Assembly (NCBI GenBank): GCA_019843655.1 | Contig: JACDQD010000103.1 | Coordinates: 6,386,001-6,450,000, forward strand | DNA: 64,000 nt | Origin: Lethocerus indicus | Taxonomy: Eukaryota; Arthropoda; Insecta; Hemiptera; Belostomatidae | Direction of reading: 5' to 3' | Shown: piece by piece, positions 36,923-50,252 of the stretch | Numbering within the stretch: position 1 is the first letter of the stretch | How the letters are laid out: every line of letters begins with the position of its first letter | The notes under the pieces: model-generated | What the model saw: only the letters and a program-made list of their open reading frames with translations | The model's database searches: none | What the model was told of the DNA's origin: nothing | Translations under genes and position numbers: made by a program

Positions 36923-39900
36923 TCCCACACACAGTCTCTATCTATCTCTATCTCTCTGACCGGCCTGGAATATCGAATAGAAAACAATAAACCCGTCCGT
37001 AATGCCCTTTCAGTGTCAATTGGCAGGAGGACTGGGGTATATTTATAGTGAAGATGAAGATGACCTCTTAAATGTCTGCCGATGGAAGACGCATTAGCGC
37101 TGAGGATTTCACTGAGAATACCCGCCGCGATTTAAAACAACCGGTATCTTAAACAGCCGCCTCGTAACTGACGATGATATAAGTACCACCGTACTGTTGA
37201 TTCTACAACTTTGAGTGGCATACAGTATGTTTGAACAAAAAGAATAATTTTGGGAAATTTAGTAAATATTTAACTAAACAGACGAAACTTCATCCAATCG
37301 TATTACCTTCCCATATTGACTGTTGGTTCATAAACTATCCTCTCAGTGAGAAGGTTTACGACACACGGCCTCCAGGATCAATTGTTGGACCCGTTTTCGC
37401 GGTGTAACCCTCCGAGGATTAGACGTCTCTTTAAAAGGGACGGTATAAAACTTTACGACGTGTACTTGCGCATCCTTTACACGAGATGATCTCTCCTTCA
37501 AAACATTATTTTTAGCGGGGAGCCCCCAATTCTCCCTTGGCCAAAATTCCCCTTACACCGACCCACCCACGAGGATTTTCACACCCATCGAATTTACATC
37601 TGTCTTCTTCCAGGTGTAAAACAATTTCAGGAGACATTCCTGGGTAATTTAAGGTATAGACTGCAAATAATACCGCCGTTAATCTAAATTATCCTAAAAT
37701 CCCAGAATTATATATATAGAATATTTAGAATTATGTTGGCCATTTTTTTTCACCCTTTCTTGGTTTCTGTGACCTGTTACAGGTCACCAATATGACCACC
37801 ACATAGTTCCTGAATTACGCTAACATATATCTAATGTCCATCTACACAAGCGGATAAGAACTTGTAGATTAATAAATCTATCGATTGTTTGAAATCAATG
37901 TTTATGTGTGTTTCTCATACTGATCTCAACAACAAATATAATTGTATAAGTTTTTAATAATAAATAAAAAAATAAAACTATTCCGAGTAAATTTGGGGGA
38001 TCATTTTAGGAGCCGGGCATTTGTTGAAGCGATAGCAGGTAAACCGTCTGAGCCCCAGTGGAAACGCTTTAAAAAACGAGCTGAATGGTATTTAAACTTC
38101 AACATGGCGGTGTAACCGCCATCGAAACCATACGAAAAAACTCGGTGGATTTTTTTTGTTTGAGATTTGTAAACGGTATCACCGGGACCACCGGTACAAA
38201 AGTCCTTTTATCGTTTAAATATTTTCCGAGAGGATCACCGGCGATACGTCGCTCGCAACGGCCTCTACAGACTTCGATACGGGCGACATCGAGTTTTACA
38301 AATTTCGAAACTCAAAGGAAACAAAAAGCCGTTAAATAGTATATTGTGGCGGCCTAAATTCATTCTTTTGATTGATTCGTAACGCCTTGTAGATTTCATT
38401 GTGTACAAAACGAAAGAAATTAGCGATTCTTTTCCTTTCTTTTTTAAGTCGACTAAAATTTTTTAAATTATATTTAGTGGCAGTGCAATGTGATAACACG
38501 AATGTACTTTATGAACTCCCAAGAAATCCCTTTTTTCTTTTCTCTTTCTTGTACTTTTTTTGATTTGCTTCAATGTATTTGTTTCTTGACCATTTTCATA
38601 GTAGAGCCATAATACCGTTAAGCTTGCACTTCGGTCGGCTAGGGCAAGTGACAACCGCCAGAGAGTGCGGCGGTTTAACTCCACGATATTCTATCTTCTA
38701 TCTAACGTCCATAGTCTCGAATATACCTTATTTTACTCATCTTCATTAAACTTTATAAGTCACTTGTAATAATTACATTAAAACCACAGTTCACAAGACA
38801 CTACTGTACAATTTTGTTGTCCCAATATAAGTAAATCAGTAAATTATTTTGATATTTCAATAATTAATTACTTATAATAATAACTTATTTTGAGGTTTCC
38901 GGACTGCACTATATGACTGACGAAAAGCTACTGACAACGGCATAACCCTTATTAGCGAATGGGGACAGAAAAAAACCGCGAGAATGATAGCTGAATCTCT
39001 CGGAAAATTAACTTATTTTCCCTTTCCAAAAAAAAAGGTCTTCCACGACCGGTACCTAATTGTGTTGTTATTATTGTGGCGAGGGGTCCGACGAAGGCGG
39101 CTGTATGAGGGAGGGGAGGTGGACTTATCGCGGGAAAGTGAAAGTGCTCAAACGTGAGAGAGCCCGGCAAATCTCTATCATCAATCCGGGCATTCCAGAC
39201 TTAATGATCGCATCGTGCATGAAATATAATAGAGGGGCGACTGACCGTTTTAAAAACAATATCAACGATAACAGAAAATCATAGACAATTGGGGGAAAAA
39301 TATATAGGGTACAATATTAGGATGGAACGCGGTAATACGGGAACAAAGAAGTCATAATTCCAGGAGTATTAACGACCGTTACGACCTTCAGGTATACTGA
39401 AGACACCGAGTTGATCTACTCTTCGGTTTGACCTGATGATGGAACCGGTAAAACTTCTATGTGAAATATTTTCTATATTTATTAAATACCAGAATATAAA
39501 TTTGCAACATTAATAAAGCGTAAAAATCTGTTGAAATGTACAGACAAACCGACACTGAATCTCATCGCATAAGAAAAAACATTCAAATTAATTTCGGTTT
39601 TAGATTGTTGTTAAACGACCGTGAAATCTTAAATGAGTAGATTAGAAAAAGTTACGCTCGGAGAAGTTTATTATCTCCCGAAAATGTGGAGCTATTATGA
39701 AATAGATGCGGGGGTTCATAATCCCCGGCCAGACTGGTTGTCTGCCCCTCAACAGAGACAACACCCATAAATTATGGCCGACTGTCAAATTATAGTAATA
39801 GCGGCGTAATTCTAGATGTAAGCAGAAAAAGAGATTATATTCTTGCGTAAAGGAATCGATTTTACCAATGTAGTATTAACGCAATTTATCGAGCACGCAA

Positions 39901-41124
39901 AACTTATTGGAACAGAAAATATTGCAACTTGAAGTAAGCGCCCATATTCCCGATATCATACGGGGTTGGATTGATAAGTATGGTAAAAAACAATAATTTC
40001 AACACCGTTTTTCGAACAAAATTATGTTCATTTTTCAACACAATCACTATTCAGGCGGAGATACATTTGGTCCGGCGAGATTCCAATGTTTTAATCCACT
40101 TCCATCCAATAAAATAACTATTCACCTTATAAATTTACTTTACGTTACTTATCAAATCATCCACGTATTACTAATACGAGGTAAGTCTTTAATGCTATTC
40201 CAGACAGCGTGACTGTAAGTGTATGCGACTCGGACAGTTCTAATTTCAAAGTGGTTTACCATTGTCTAACCGGGTGACCTCTTCATTATCCTGTAACAAC
40301 TACCCCAAATGGGTACAATTAGGATGGCAGCGTATAATACTATGTTACAAAAATCATTAATGTACGGATTTGGAATTGTGAAAAAAGGATGTTTTAATTT
40401 CGAAAATTGAGCGCGGTCCAGAATCGGGAACGCAATTTAATTAATTGTGGCTCGGAGGGATATTTCGACAATGCGGTTTAAGTTTCAAGGTTTCATCCAA
40501 CTTTCCGGATTATAACCGGGCCCTGAAGAGCACTCCGCTCGTAGAATCGGATATTTGTAAATTAATTATCATAAAATCGCCGAATCAGTCCTCGGGGAAG
40601 GCCGCGTGACGTAGAGCATTTATTCAGCCGTCATCGCTGATTCGAATTACGTAAGTATTGCGAATTTCCTGGTGCGTTCGGTAGGAGAATTGCCCGGCAG
40701 AAAAGGGGGTTTCAATTTTCTACAAGGCAAACAAGACAAGAGTCCGGGGCTCGAAAAGAAGAAAAAAAGGCAAACCAAAAGAACTCTGTTTGTTCAGCGG
40801 AATGAGCCCAGAAGGAAGAAGACGAAGAAGGAGAATTCTTGAATCAGAAACTGTGTTTTTTAATTAATACCGCTCGATTGGTACCGCAACAGACTTCTCG
40901 CTGTCCCTAAACATGGCGCGGCTGAATTCCAGTCTACGCACTATTTAGATTAGGTTATATAAAATACAATTAATGTTACAGTTATTTTTTACTTATATTT
41001 GAATTCAGCTACTATTTACCTGTCCTTTTAAGAACAAATTTTTATTTATGATGTATACCGTAATAATATTGTATTCAGTTTTTTCGTTATATGAATATTT
41101 AAAGAGTAGAAGTGAGTTCGATTT

Positions 41125-41396
41125 TCCGTAAATTTCGTGGTTCTGTCTTTGGTCTTTTGCTAGACCGGTTTCGGCTGTTCGCCATCTTCAGTAGCGGCGT
41201 TAGTCACTTTGGATGTTTTTTGGGTTTCCTCACTGCACTGTCATTGTCACTTGTACCAGTACAAGACAAACCTATCTGGCATTGTGTATTTACTATCATA
41301 AAGGTTTTGCTGTTGTTTATCGAAAAAAGTTTATTTTTACTAATCTAGTTTATCGGTGCGAGTGCACCCAATGAACTTTAGTTCAATGCACCTCAG
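41125..41396 (+). mobile_element. TIR-family element, left half only
   Basis: Left end CCGTAAATTTCGTG, then TTTGGTCTTTTGCTAGACCG GTTTCGGCTGTTCGCCATCT, the palindrome with one mismatch at 41250-41265, and the start of one tandem unit (CTAGTTTATCGGTGCGAGTG). Stops abruptly at about 41396; the right half is absent. Confidence 0.8.
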
Positions 41397-41674
41397 AATT
41401 GATAAAAAGGATAAAGACTAGAAGCACAAGAAGCTCAATCGGCCGTCGTTTAATACTGTATATTGTTAAGGTCGTAGATCTCTACTGATCCGCAACGCAC
41501 AAGCGATTAGGAACATCGGCGGGGAAGGCTTAGGCACGACCGACGGGAATAAGGGGAGTTTTAATTAATACTACAATACTAAGGCGCAAATAGACCGTTC
41601 TCAATGTGACGATACGTCTGCCGGGTGTGCAAAAATGAAAGGTGAACTGGTCGGCGGGGATTTTTCTCCTTTTT

Positions 41675-41700
41675 TAGAGAGAGAGAGAGAGGGGGGGGAG
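41675..41700 (+). repeat. (AG)n plus poly-G tract
   Basis: AGAGAGAGAGAGAGAG followed by eight G. Confidence 0.9.
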
Positions 41701-42141
41701 GGTATGGAGCAGAGAATCGATTTTTTTACGACTCCCAATAGTCCCGAGTCACTACGCGACGTAGATCCGCGATCGGACCGCGGTTCCCGGCATTTTCGGA
41801 AAGACAAGATTGCCCGTTGACCTCGTCGTAGCATCAAAATTTTTAGACGGGAAATATTTATACCGTCTGGTCGTTTGAATTATTCAAGCGTTAATTTCAG
41901 TTAATCCAGATAAAAATATAATCCATTGCAATTCTTTTCTCATTACATGTATGTAATTTTTAATATTATAATTTCATTAAAACATTCTCAATTCAAATTT
42001 CAATAGCTGTGTGTCTTCCAACTTCGGTATGTACATAATTCCCGACTTGTAGTGTTTTTATGATTCCTTGTAGATACAATCCAAAAATTTTGACGACTGC
42101 TGAAAGTCATTATACAAGATTTTACCTGTATAACATAGAAT

Positions 42142-42152
42142 CCCCCCCCCCC
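42142..42152 (+). repeat. Poly-C run
   Basis: Eleven consecutive C. Confidence 0.9.
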
Positions 42153-42549
42153 AAACTTATACCACAACAATATAATAATACTGATAACGAGTACTGAGAA
42201 GCGGGTTAAAATTGATTACTGAAAACTGCGTATCCTCTTCTGCGTACGAATCCGCCAAGGCCACGCGGTGGACGAGAATTACGCCCGGCGTTGTGTAACG
42301 GCTTATGTAAGCCGCGCTTGGGGGCAAATGCAAAACAGGCGGGGGGAGGGGGCTGCAAAACGGTACAAACGGCTCACTTACGCAAGCCAAGGAAAAACCG
42401 TTTATTCCTAATGCGGATTCCTCCCGCCGGTGGTGGTTATCCTAGGCAAGGACAGCGGACTAAATAAAGCGGACAAATACCGTTAACGCTGCCCGCCATA
42501 ACAGTTACGACATTTCCCCCGTCGTAGTTTTACAGATCTTCTATCTATC

Positions 42550-42648
42550 ATCGCTGGTTCGGTCTTTTGCCAGACTAGTTTCGCCCCCTTGCAATATTCA
42601 GTGGCCGGTCTAGCAAAATACCGAACTAGCGAGAGGAGACAGAAAAAA
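42550..42648 (+). mobile_element. Minimal foldback TIR element
   Basis: TCGCTGGTTCGGTCTTTTGC CAGACTAGTTTCG followed within 30 bp by GGCCGGTCTAGCAAAATACC GAACTAGCGAGAGGAGACAG, forming a roughly 100-bp hairpin. Same form as the copy at 33408. Confidence 0.75.
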
Positions 42649-45600
42649 CAACAGACCACAAAACAGGTGTTCCAAACTAATCTTTTATCCCCTAAATTTT
42701 TCGATTTTTACTCAGTTCCAAATTTCGACCAATTTTGATTGCACTTTATTTGTCCTTTTTTAGGTGGTAGCAAGGTCAGATTCATTAAATCGATTGAAAC
42801 GTCCCCATTTTCTCAGCTCTCTTTAAATTGAAAATTGAACTAAGCTGTGTTCCATCGAGGCACAATTAAAGGCTTCGGTCCCGGAATTCGGTTGGACGTG
42901 GAATTTTCTTTCGAGTGAAATTTCAATTCACTTTACAACTGGACGTGTTTTTCGAATGCAGAGAATGCACCAGAGGTCTGTGGGGCCTGAAGAATTGACA
43001 GCAAATTCGAGAAACGGAAGTGCGTTATGCTTTACACAAGTAAGTAGTTTTAAGATATTTATGGAAGCTTAGATTTGCTATAAGCCACAGAAAATGGACT
43101 GCACAGAAAATGGACTGGGATGAGTAGATCTATTGATGTTTGAAGAACATCTTAACCGAAACCAATAGTTCAATTATTGCTAAGTATACTTTTTAGACTT
43201 TATTACAGCTTGAATATTCTTACCCTTTATTAAGGCTAAGAAAGTTTGAAATTTTCTGAAGACGCTCTTTTTTGAGTTAAAATCTACCAATTACGTCCAA
43301 GGCTGGTCTTACGGTCTTTCCAAGCTTAGTATTTAGTGAATTAAGTTTTATATCGTCTATTAGTTACTGTAGAACTGAATCGTAATATAACTATTACTAT
43401 ATATTACTCAAATATCACTGTCTGATATTTCCTTTTCGTTTTAACATTTTAAATCGGAAACAGCTTCGTCCTGAAGCGTTGTTGGAAAAGCGTTTCCGTG
43501 TCCCTTTGAGAGCCGGAAAAGGGATAGCGGGTACGGCGCGGACTAAACGCAAATTTTCCAACCCTACAATTGATTCAATAAGTGACAACGGGACAAAATA
43601 CGCGCCAAACATCAAAGGGGGCAAGGAAAGGAAGTATATAAAGAAAATAGGCGGAAACAGCTATTTGATTAAAGACCGCTTGAAATTTAGACGCCGATAC
43701 AGCAGAGCCCAATGTTTATCACTCAGTAGGAATATATTCCAATTAGAAAAGTAGTACCTGGTGCAAAACTTTTACACAAATACCGCCCAGAAAAGAGAAT
43801 GAACTATAAAAAGCAAGTTTTTCATAGCCAGCTTTTCCGGACTTATTGAATAAAATATACGCCGAAGGATATAACAAAGGTGTAGTGTATCATTTACCGT
43901 CGTGTACCATTTTACGACTCGAGTATTCATAAAAACCGAAAATCTTATTATCCCCGGAGGCGCATCATTGGAGATGATACACTCGATGTATTCAGGCCCC
44001 ATGAATTTTTACCACGTTTGCACTAAAACTATTATAGTATTACTAGCTGTGTAAGCTCCATTCTAGAAACGCATAAAAGAAAAAATTGAAATTTTAGGTG
44101 ATTCCAGTGTAACTGACAATCATTCCTTTGTCGAGAATGTAAAGTATAGCAAATTCTATACCCTCTCCTTCCTTTGGTGGGAGCATATCCCACGATAACT
44201 AATCGATCTCATATTATTCAAAAAATCTTCATCTTTCAGGGGCCGATCTAGTCCTGATCTTCAAAGAAAAATTAGTATAAATACATTTTAAAAATAAAAT
44301 CGCGTACTCTTATTTATTGCGACGCATTTAAGGAAATGAGAGAGCGAGAAGTAATGAGGGGAGAGAGAGTGGGGTAAAGCTCTGTATAACAAGTAACAGG
44401 GGACAGAAAGGTGGGTATGCCAGGTAGGATACAGGGATATAACAAATATTTTCGAAAAATTGTGCCCGCTAATTTTATTACAGGGACCGTTCCCATATTT
44501 TCGCAGGTTCCGGCCTCAGTTTTTTTCCGCGGTTGGCACAAAAACGGTTGTCCAGCAGGGTCGGCCATTATTAGAATTGAGCAATAAAATTTTGTTCGGT
44601 ACAGGTTTTCGTTTTTTTTTTATTTATTTCATTGGAAAAACGGAATATGACAGTAAAAAACCGGACGCGCGAACCGTAACTTTGTTCAATTCGCATTCCA
44701 TACAATTACAGCAAATAAACAAGTTGAGATCAAAGGAAATGTGGAAAATAATGGATTGAAAAACATTAGAGAACTTGTTTTGATAAAAAAACATTCACAA
44801 TAACCTACATTCACCAGCTACTAAAAATACATTACGTCGTTATATCCCGCATTTTTAAATTAATGTTTACAAAATTACATATATAACCCCCAAGTCAAAT
44901 TCGAATTTCAACCAAAGTCAACCTAAAGTTCCCAGTTATTTATTTGAAAATGGGCAATGCATTAATTCTCGAGCTAGAGAGGTTAAACAAAGGATGAAGA
45001 ATTTTGAATTAATGTGAAGTACCCGCCATCACCAACTTTACCACTTTAAACACTGCGGAAAGATAAACTTTACTGAAAAGTTGTAAAGTTCACTTGTAAT
45101 TATTGCAAGTTAAATTGTGCACCAGCGGTGAAATCGAGTTGAATTTTATTTTGGAAAAACGAATTTGATTGAGAAATTGAATTGATTTGAGAAAAAGTTT
45201 ACTTCTACTTGTCGCTCGGGAGAACATAGCTATTGTGATTGCATGTGGGATACTGACTGCGCAGAGGGCCTGAAACTGGACTAAATAGTAGACCCTAGTT
45301 GATAAATAGAAGGTAAAAATCACGTCAGTTAGGATAATAGAGTCCTGACTCTCACTTCGCTAGACTCCCGGTCTGTTGGCCTTTTCGGTCCGACAATAAA
45401 AGAGCACACCTAATGCAGACAGGAGCCTCCCCACATGGGGCAATCGATAGCCTAAGCGCGTCACTAATTTACTACCGGGCGAATTCTAGACGGCCAAACC
45501 GGTCTAGCGAAATTCAACGGACGGTATTATTGTCACCGGGGTGACTCTCAACTGCCGAAGTGAATTAAATCCTAGGCTATGGTCTTACTCCTAGGTATGC

Positions 45601-45690
45601 CCTTTTCGGAAATAAAAAATCGCAATATTTATTACATTCGAAACCCTCGCGAACCCTAGTTACTTATCACTAAGTTGCGGTGGGAACCGG

Positions 45691-45768
45691 TAATACTGTG
45701 GGAAGAACCTCGGTTACCAGGGGTTGATTCCCTGCTAGTCAGAGAATTTTCCTGTGTTCGAAAACCCT
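45691..45768 (+). repeat. Second dispersed repeat, 5' half
   Basis: TAATACTGTGGGAAGAACCT CGGTTACCAGGGGTTGATTC then ATTTTCCTGTGTTCGAAAAC. The 3' half seen in other copies is not recognisable. Confidence 0.65.
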
Positions 45769-48029
45769 CGGGGCTGTGACCCTCAGCCCGGGGCCCGACT
45801 GAGAGGACCCTCGGCCAAATGTCTAAATACATAAAAATTCCAAATTGGGGTGGTATATTCTACTGGGGCGGTCATCCGGAGCGACATCCCTCCTCGCTGT
45901 CGGCTCTGACGGCAGAGGGGCCAAGGCCACGCGAGAGAGGGGCCGGGGGCGCCAGAAGGAGAACGGCATTCCTGAGACTGGCACACACAGGCAGCTAGCT
46001 CTTGGAGTCGACGTTGTTGCCGCTCCGTGCCCCCTGCCGCCCAACAACGCCACGCCGGCCAAAACTTAATCGCTGTCCACCGCTTTAATTTACCTCCAAT
46101 TTCCATCCCCCGCCACCAGCCACTAGCCACTTTGTTGAGATTTCGGGAACGGGGTTGGGGTTGGCGAGCATACGGAATATATCTAATTTCTACATCACTC
46201 TCCTATTTAGTCTGAATTTCGTCAAAAATGTCCCACCTGGATATGCACCTATTACTTAATCGTACATTCGCACAATTTATACATTACTGTGTTTCAGATA
46301 ATAAAAGGTTACGTCGGCTTAAGTCGTTATGCAGAATGAGGGAATGGGCTACAAGATTGCGCCGAGTAATTGAGAAATCGGAACACCGAGAAGGAAAAAA
46401 ACTAAGGATGGATTAAGGCCTTGTATAGCTTACATCATAAAACTGGGAACGCATTACACGGAGCGGTAATAAGGCTATCAGTGGAGTAGTTGCCAACTGT
46501 AAATGGAAAACACCGTTCACCGCGGTCGGGAGACCTCCCCTCAATATACCGTTTCAGTACTCAAAACAAATATGGCGAGAGACAATATTATACCAATTAT
46601 TCTTGGTACTATTATAAAAGGAAAGCATTAGTTTTCAGAGAAATATAGCGGATATAGATACAATATCTGCTCAAATGCGGTCAGTTTTATTTATTCCACA
46701 AATATACATTTATGGACCCAAGTCGCCTAGGACGAAAATAAGGACAGGCTGTGTCACATAAAATTAAGTCTTTTCATGACAGGGTAATATAAAATTATAA
46801 AATTGTCTTACATATCTCCGAATTAGTGTATTAAAGTTTTCCTTTTTTTAGGTAATAGGTAGGGGGATAGAGAGCTAGGGAATCAGTAACTGTACAAGTA
46901 GTCCACAGCAGTTTCCGATGAGTTCCCGGGTAATTCGGTGCTCCAAATGGATCTGACCAGAGAGTGCGATTTATCCGAATTGCAAATGGCTGTAGGGGGT
47001 TTTAAAGAAACAGTTTCCCCCATTTTCTCCGTCCGAACAACGTGTCGAAAACCGTCTGCAAGTACCAGTAGGAAGGAGGAAAGATGTAGGGGCGGCGATA
47101 AGGGATCGAGAGCGGGGGGCGGTGCCGGAGGGTGGCGCTATCTAAGCGGCCTGACAGTGATCAACAGCCCCGGGGGCCATTCTTCATTCTTCATTACCCG
47201 ACGCAGCGCCTCGCTTTTTCCGCGGCCACAGCCACCGTGAATTTCGATTAATGAACCAAAATAGCGTCCCCTATATCTGTAATCTGAGAGAGGAATGCCA
47301 CCTGACCAGTCCGAGCGGGGCATTACCGGAATATTATCACTTATTACCGCTTATGACTGTTCTATTTATTCAGACAGTGTGATATAAAAAACTGGAGTAT
47401 TTTTGGAATTGTTTAGAAAACAATAAAATTAGGAAATGCCAAAATCGGGATTTGAAACTGAAATTTGACATTAAATAGTTCCACATCCTTTTGCACTCCT
47501 CCCGCTCGATTTTTGAACCTTCTGCCGTTGGTTGCATTTATAAGATAATAATTAAAATAATTTTTAAAATAAATCTCTGCTGTAGGCGATAACGTATAAT
47601 GTCCTGGTCAAGTAGGGATTTTGAAGATATTTTAGTCAGCTTATCATACCAAATTGTTCGTCTCGACGAGCGTAACAAAATTCGTTTAGCCTTCTTAAAG
47701 GCGTAAAGAACATTTTACACGGGGCATTTTACATTTTTGCCGTAGTATCGCGGTATTTTTCGAGGGCTTATTCTCAGTTTCGTTGAAACTGCGCTTTTAT
47801 GATCAACCCGCCCGCGTTGGGTTTTTGCCAAGTGGACCGTTCAAAACTGATTTACGACAGGCGGGGGGATCACAACGTTCGCCCACAGGAAAATGTAATA
47901 TCCGCGTAAGTTCTCATTGCAGCCACCGACCACCGCCATCCGATATTTACTGAATTAATACAGGAATAAATACAGCAATAAATCGCGTTTAATTGTTACT
48001 CGAGGGCACCCGAGTGATGCAAGGAAAAT

Positions 48030-48032
<3 letters not shown>

Positions 48033-48079
<47 letters not shown>
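48033..48079 (+). repeat. (AT)n microsatellite
   Basis: About 46 bp of uninterrupted AT. Confidence 0.98.
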
Positions 48080-48081
<2 letters not shown>

Positions 48082-49005
48082 GCATATTAAATTTAGTATG
48101 ATAAGTTTATTTTCGAATTCAATTCCACTCCGAACAGATTTTCACCGGCTCCAGGTATGATACTAAACTATTTAAAATTTAAAATGTAGCTTTTGTTTAT
48201 GAATATCTCAGTACGTGGGTGGCACAACGCGAATTTATTAAATTAATTCTGGTATTATTTATCGTTTAATTAGTTAATTATTATTTTCAGCGACTAATTA
48301 AGAATTGTACCGGCGACGCGATTAGAGTGTAAGGGCCGTACTCCCCTTTCACGGTTCAGTTAACTTCAAGTCTGTTGACTGTTTCCACTTGTGGGTGAGG
48401 GAGTGGGGAGGTCGTCGTTTAAGTAGCCGCTCGGTTGAAGCACCGGGACTTAGCCGGTTCTAAGACGGGGCTTAGAACGAAACGAATCGTATCCCCGGTG
48501 GATGTTACTGTCCTTGCGTCCGGGTCATTAAACACCGTACGGTCGGAAACGTAGGTCGAGACATTCGAGAGCTCACGGGAGGATAATGGACTCTGTAGGC
48601 GTTGCATGACTCCAGTCGAACAATGAATACTCCTCGAACTATAATACAATTTTACGATTCTTTACAAAACAAATTTTACGATTGCTTTTTTTTATTTCTA
48701 TTATATGCATAGTAATAGCCTTTTATTCTTTCTCTAGGTATTCCAAGAAAAATGTGCTTACCTAAGTTTCCAGAAATATTCTCAGTTGTGAGTTTTCATA
48801 AACCGACTTCTAAAATAGTTATAAAATACTGAAAACACTATTGGACCCTTCCCTATACCAACTCTTTAATCGGGTTATAATAATGTCATCACTAGTACCC
48901 GAGATAACTATTACTGAAGGATGAAAAGTACTAGAAGTAGATGTTATTTGCCTTTGGGATTACATCTTTTGGCAGGGGGATTGTGTGAAGACAAACACAA
49001 ACCAA

Positions 49006-49059
49006 GGTTTCCGGTCGAATTCGCGGGCGGAAATGCGAGCAAAAAGAATGAGGCATTGT
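49006..49059 (+). repeat. 54-bp direct repeat, copy 1
   Basis: Begins GGTTTCCGGTCGAATTCGCG and ends AAAAAGAATGAGGCATTGT. Identical to 50199-50252 except for one base (G at 49037). The flanks do not match. Confidence 0.95.
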
Positions 49060-50198
49060 TGTTATTATTAAGGAATGACAGTGCAAGTAGTGTAAGTAGA
49101 TAAATGTGCCCTAAGAAGCGCATCTTAGGGGAAAAAATTATTACAGAATGGAACTTTGTAATAATCGCGAAGGTTTCCGCAACCAGAACTTGAAACTAGC
49201 TAACTTCCAGTAGACTCCTACCTAATCTAACGTTCTCTGGGTTATTTCGAATCCACGAATTAAACATGTGTGTAGTTCAATCGGGATCGGGTATGTTCTT
49301 CCTATAAAAATTGTCCGGGACGGGATTTATTATTCGCAGGTGGGCGACTCTTAAGTGTAACATGATCGCATATTTGGGCGTCGGTAGAGCGGGCACAATA
49401 ACAATCAGTCCCGGCATTCAAGCAGCTCCGACCAGCCAGCCATTCATTGTCGGGGGACCGTGAGGGAGGAAACACGGGGCCGCGTTTCATTAGTCCGCAA
49501 TTGGCGTCGAACGTCTGCTTTTGTGGGCCAAGGAGAGCGCACGGCGAATTTAATTATTCCACAAACACTGTTCAGGCTCCGGCTTGGCTTTCGAAAACAC
49601 CCTCACGTACATGCTTAAACGCGGGGGTTGGGGAGTGTACAACGCAACCCCACACGGAATATCTCCCCCAAGTCGTGTATATCTAGCCGACAATCCTAGA
49701 ATACCAAAGTTACGTTCACCGATTCAATATGCACATTAAATACCTAATTATCGGACGGACGTTTTTAATAAAACGGGGGGACCCTTAATAATCTATTCCG
49801 CCTAATAAAATATGTTTTATTCACTTTGTTTTATTTCTGAAAAATATTCAGTACACACTGCTACTAAATATACAATAAAAAACAAAATTGAATTTTGTTT
49901 AAAAAAAACAAATTATGTCAGCGGTGATATTTTTTTCGATTTCAACTTGAACCTAATTGAAACAATAACACGAAAGGAAAATATTAAACGCAAAGTTAAA
50001 GTCCTGTTGCGTTTTCACACAACCACCCCCTGTAATTAACCGATTGGACCCGAGTTCTTTTACAACGCGTATGATTTAAATTCAATTGAAACATTTACGG
50101 GCGCATTCGTACGGAAAATCGTTTTCACCGGGAGGAAAACCTTTTACCTTTATATCGGAGGTTATTTCGATGCAAATCGTAGACCCGGATTCGGCGGA

Positions 50199-50252
50199 GG
50201 TTTCCGGTCGAATTCGCGGGCGGAAATGCAAGCAAAAAGAATGAGGCATTGT
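50199..50252 (+). repeat. 54-bp direct repeat, copy 2
   Basis: Same orientation as the copy at 49006, 1,193 bp away, with A in place of G at 50230. Sharp ends, no shared flank. Confidence 0.95.

Noticed and set aside
45361..45540. Possible further TIR-family copy (GGCCAAACCGGTCTAGCG)
   Set aside because: Only one short block matches; arms cannot be paired with confidence.
45783..46130. Minus-strand 115-residue frame with RQQRRLQELAACV, tested as an ASPP coiled-coil exon
   Set aside because: No alignment with the family's ELQEMA-type region and wrong phase at possible donors; kept only as a GC-rich island.
47138..47323. Minus-strand frame with a Walker A-like GGCGRGKS
   Set aside because: Matches GxxxxGKS, but the rest shows no P-loop NTPase sequence, no splice sites and no neighbouring exons. 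A chance match in GC-rich DNA.
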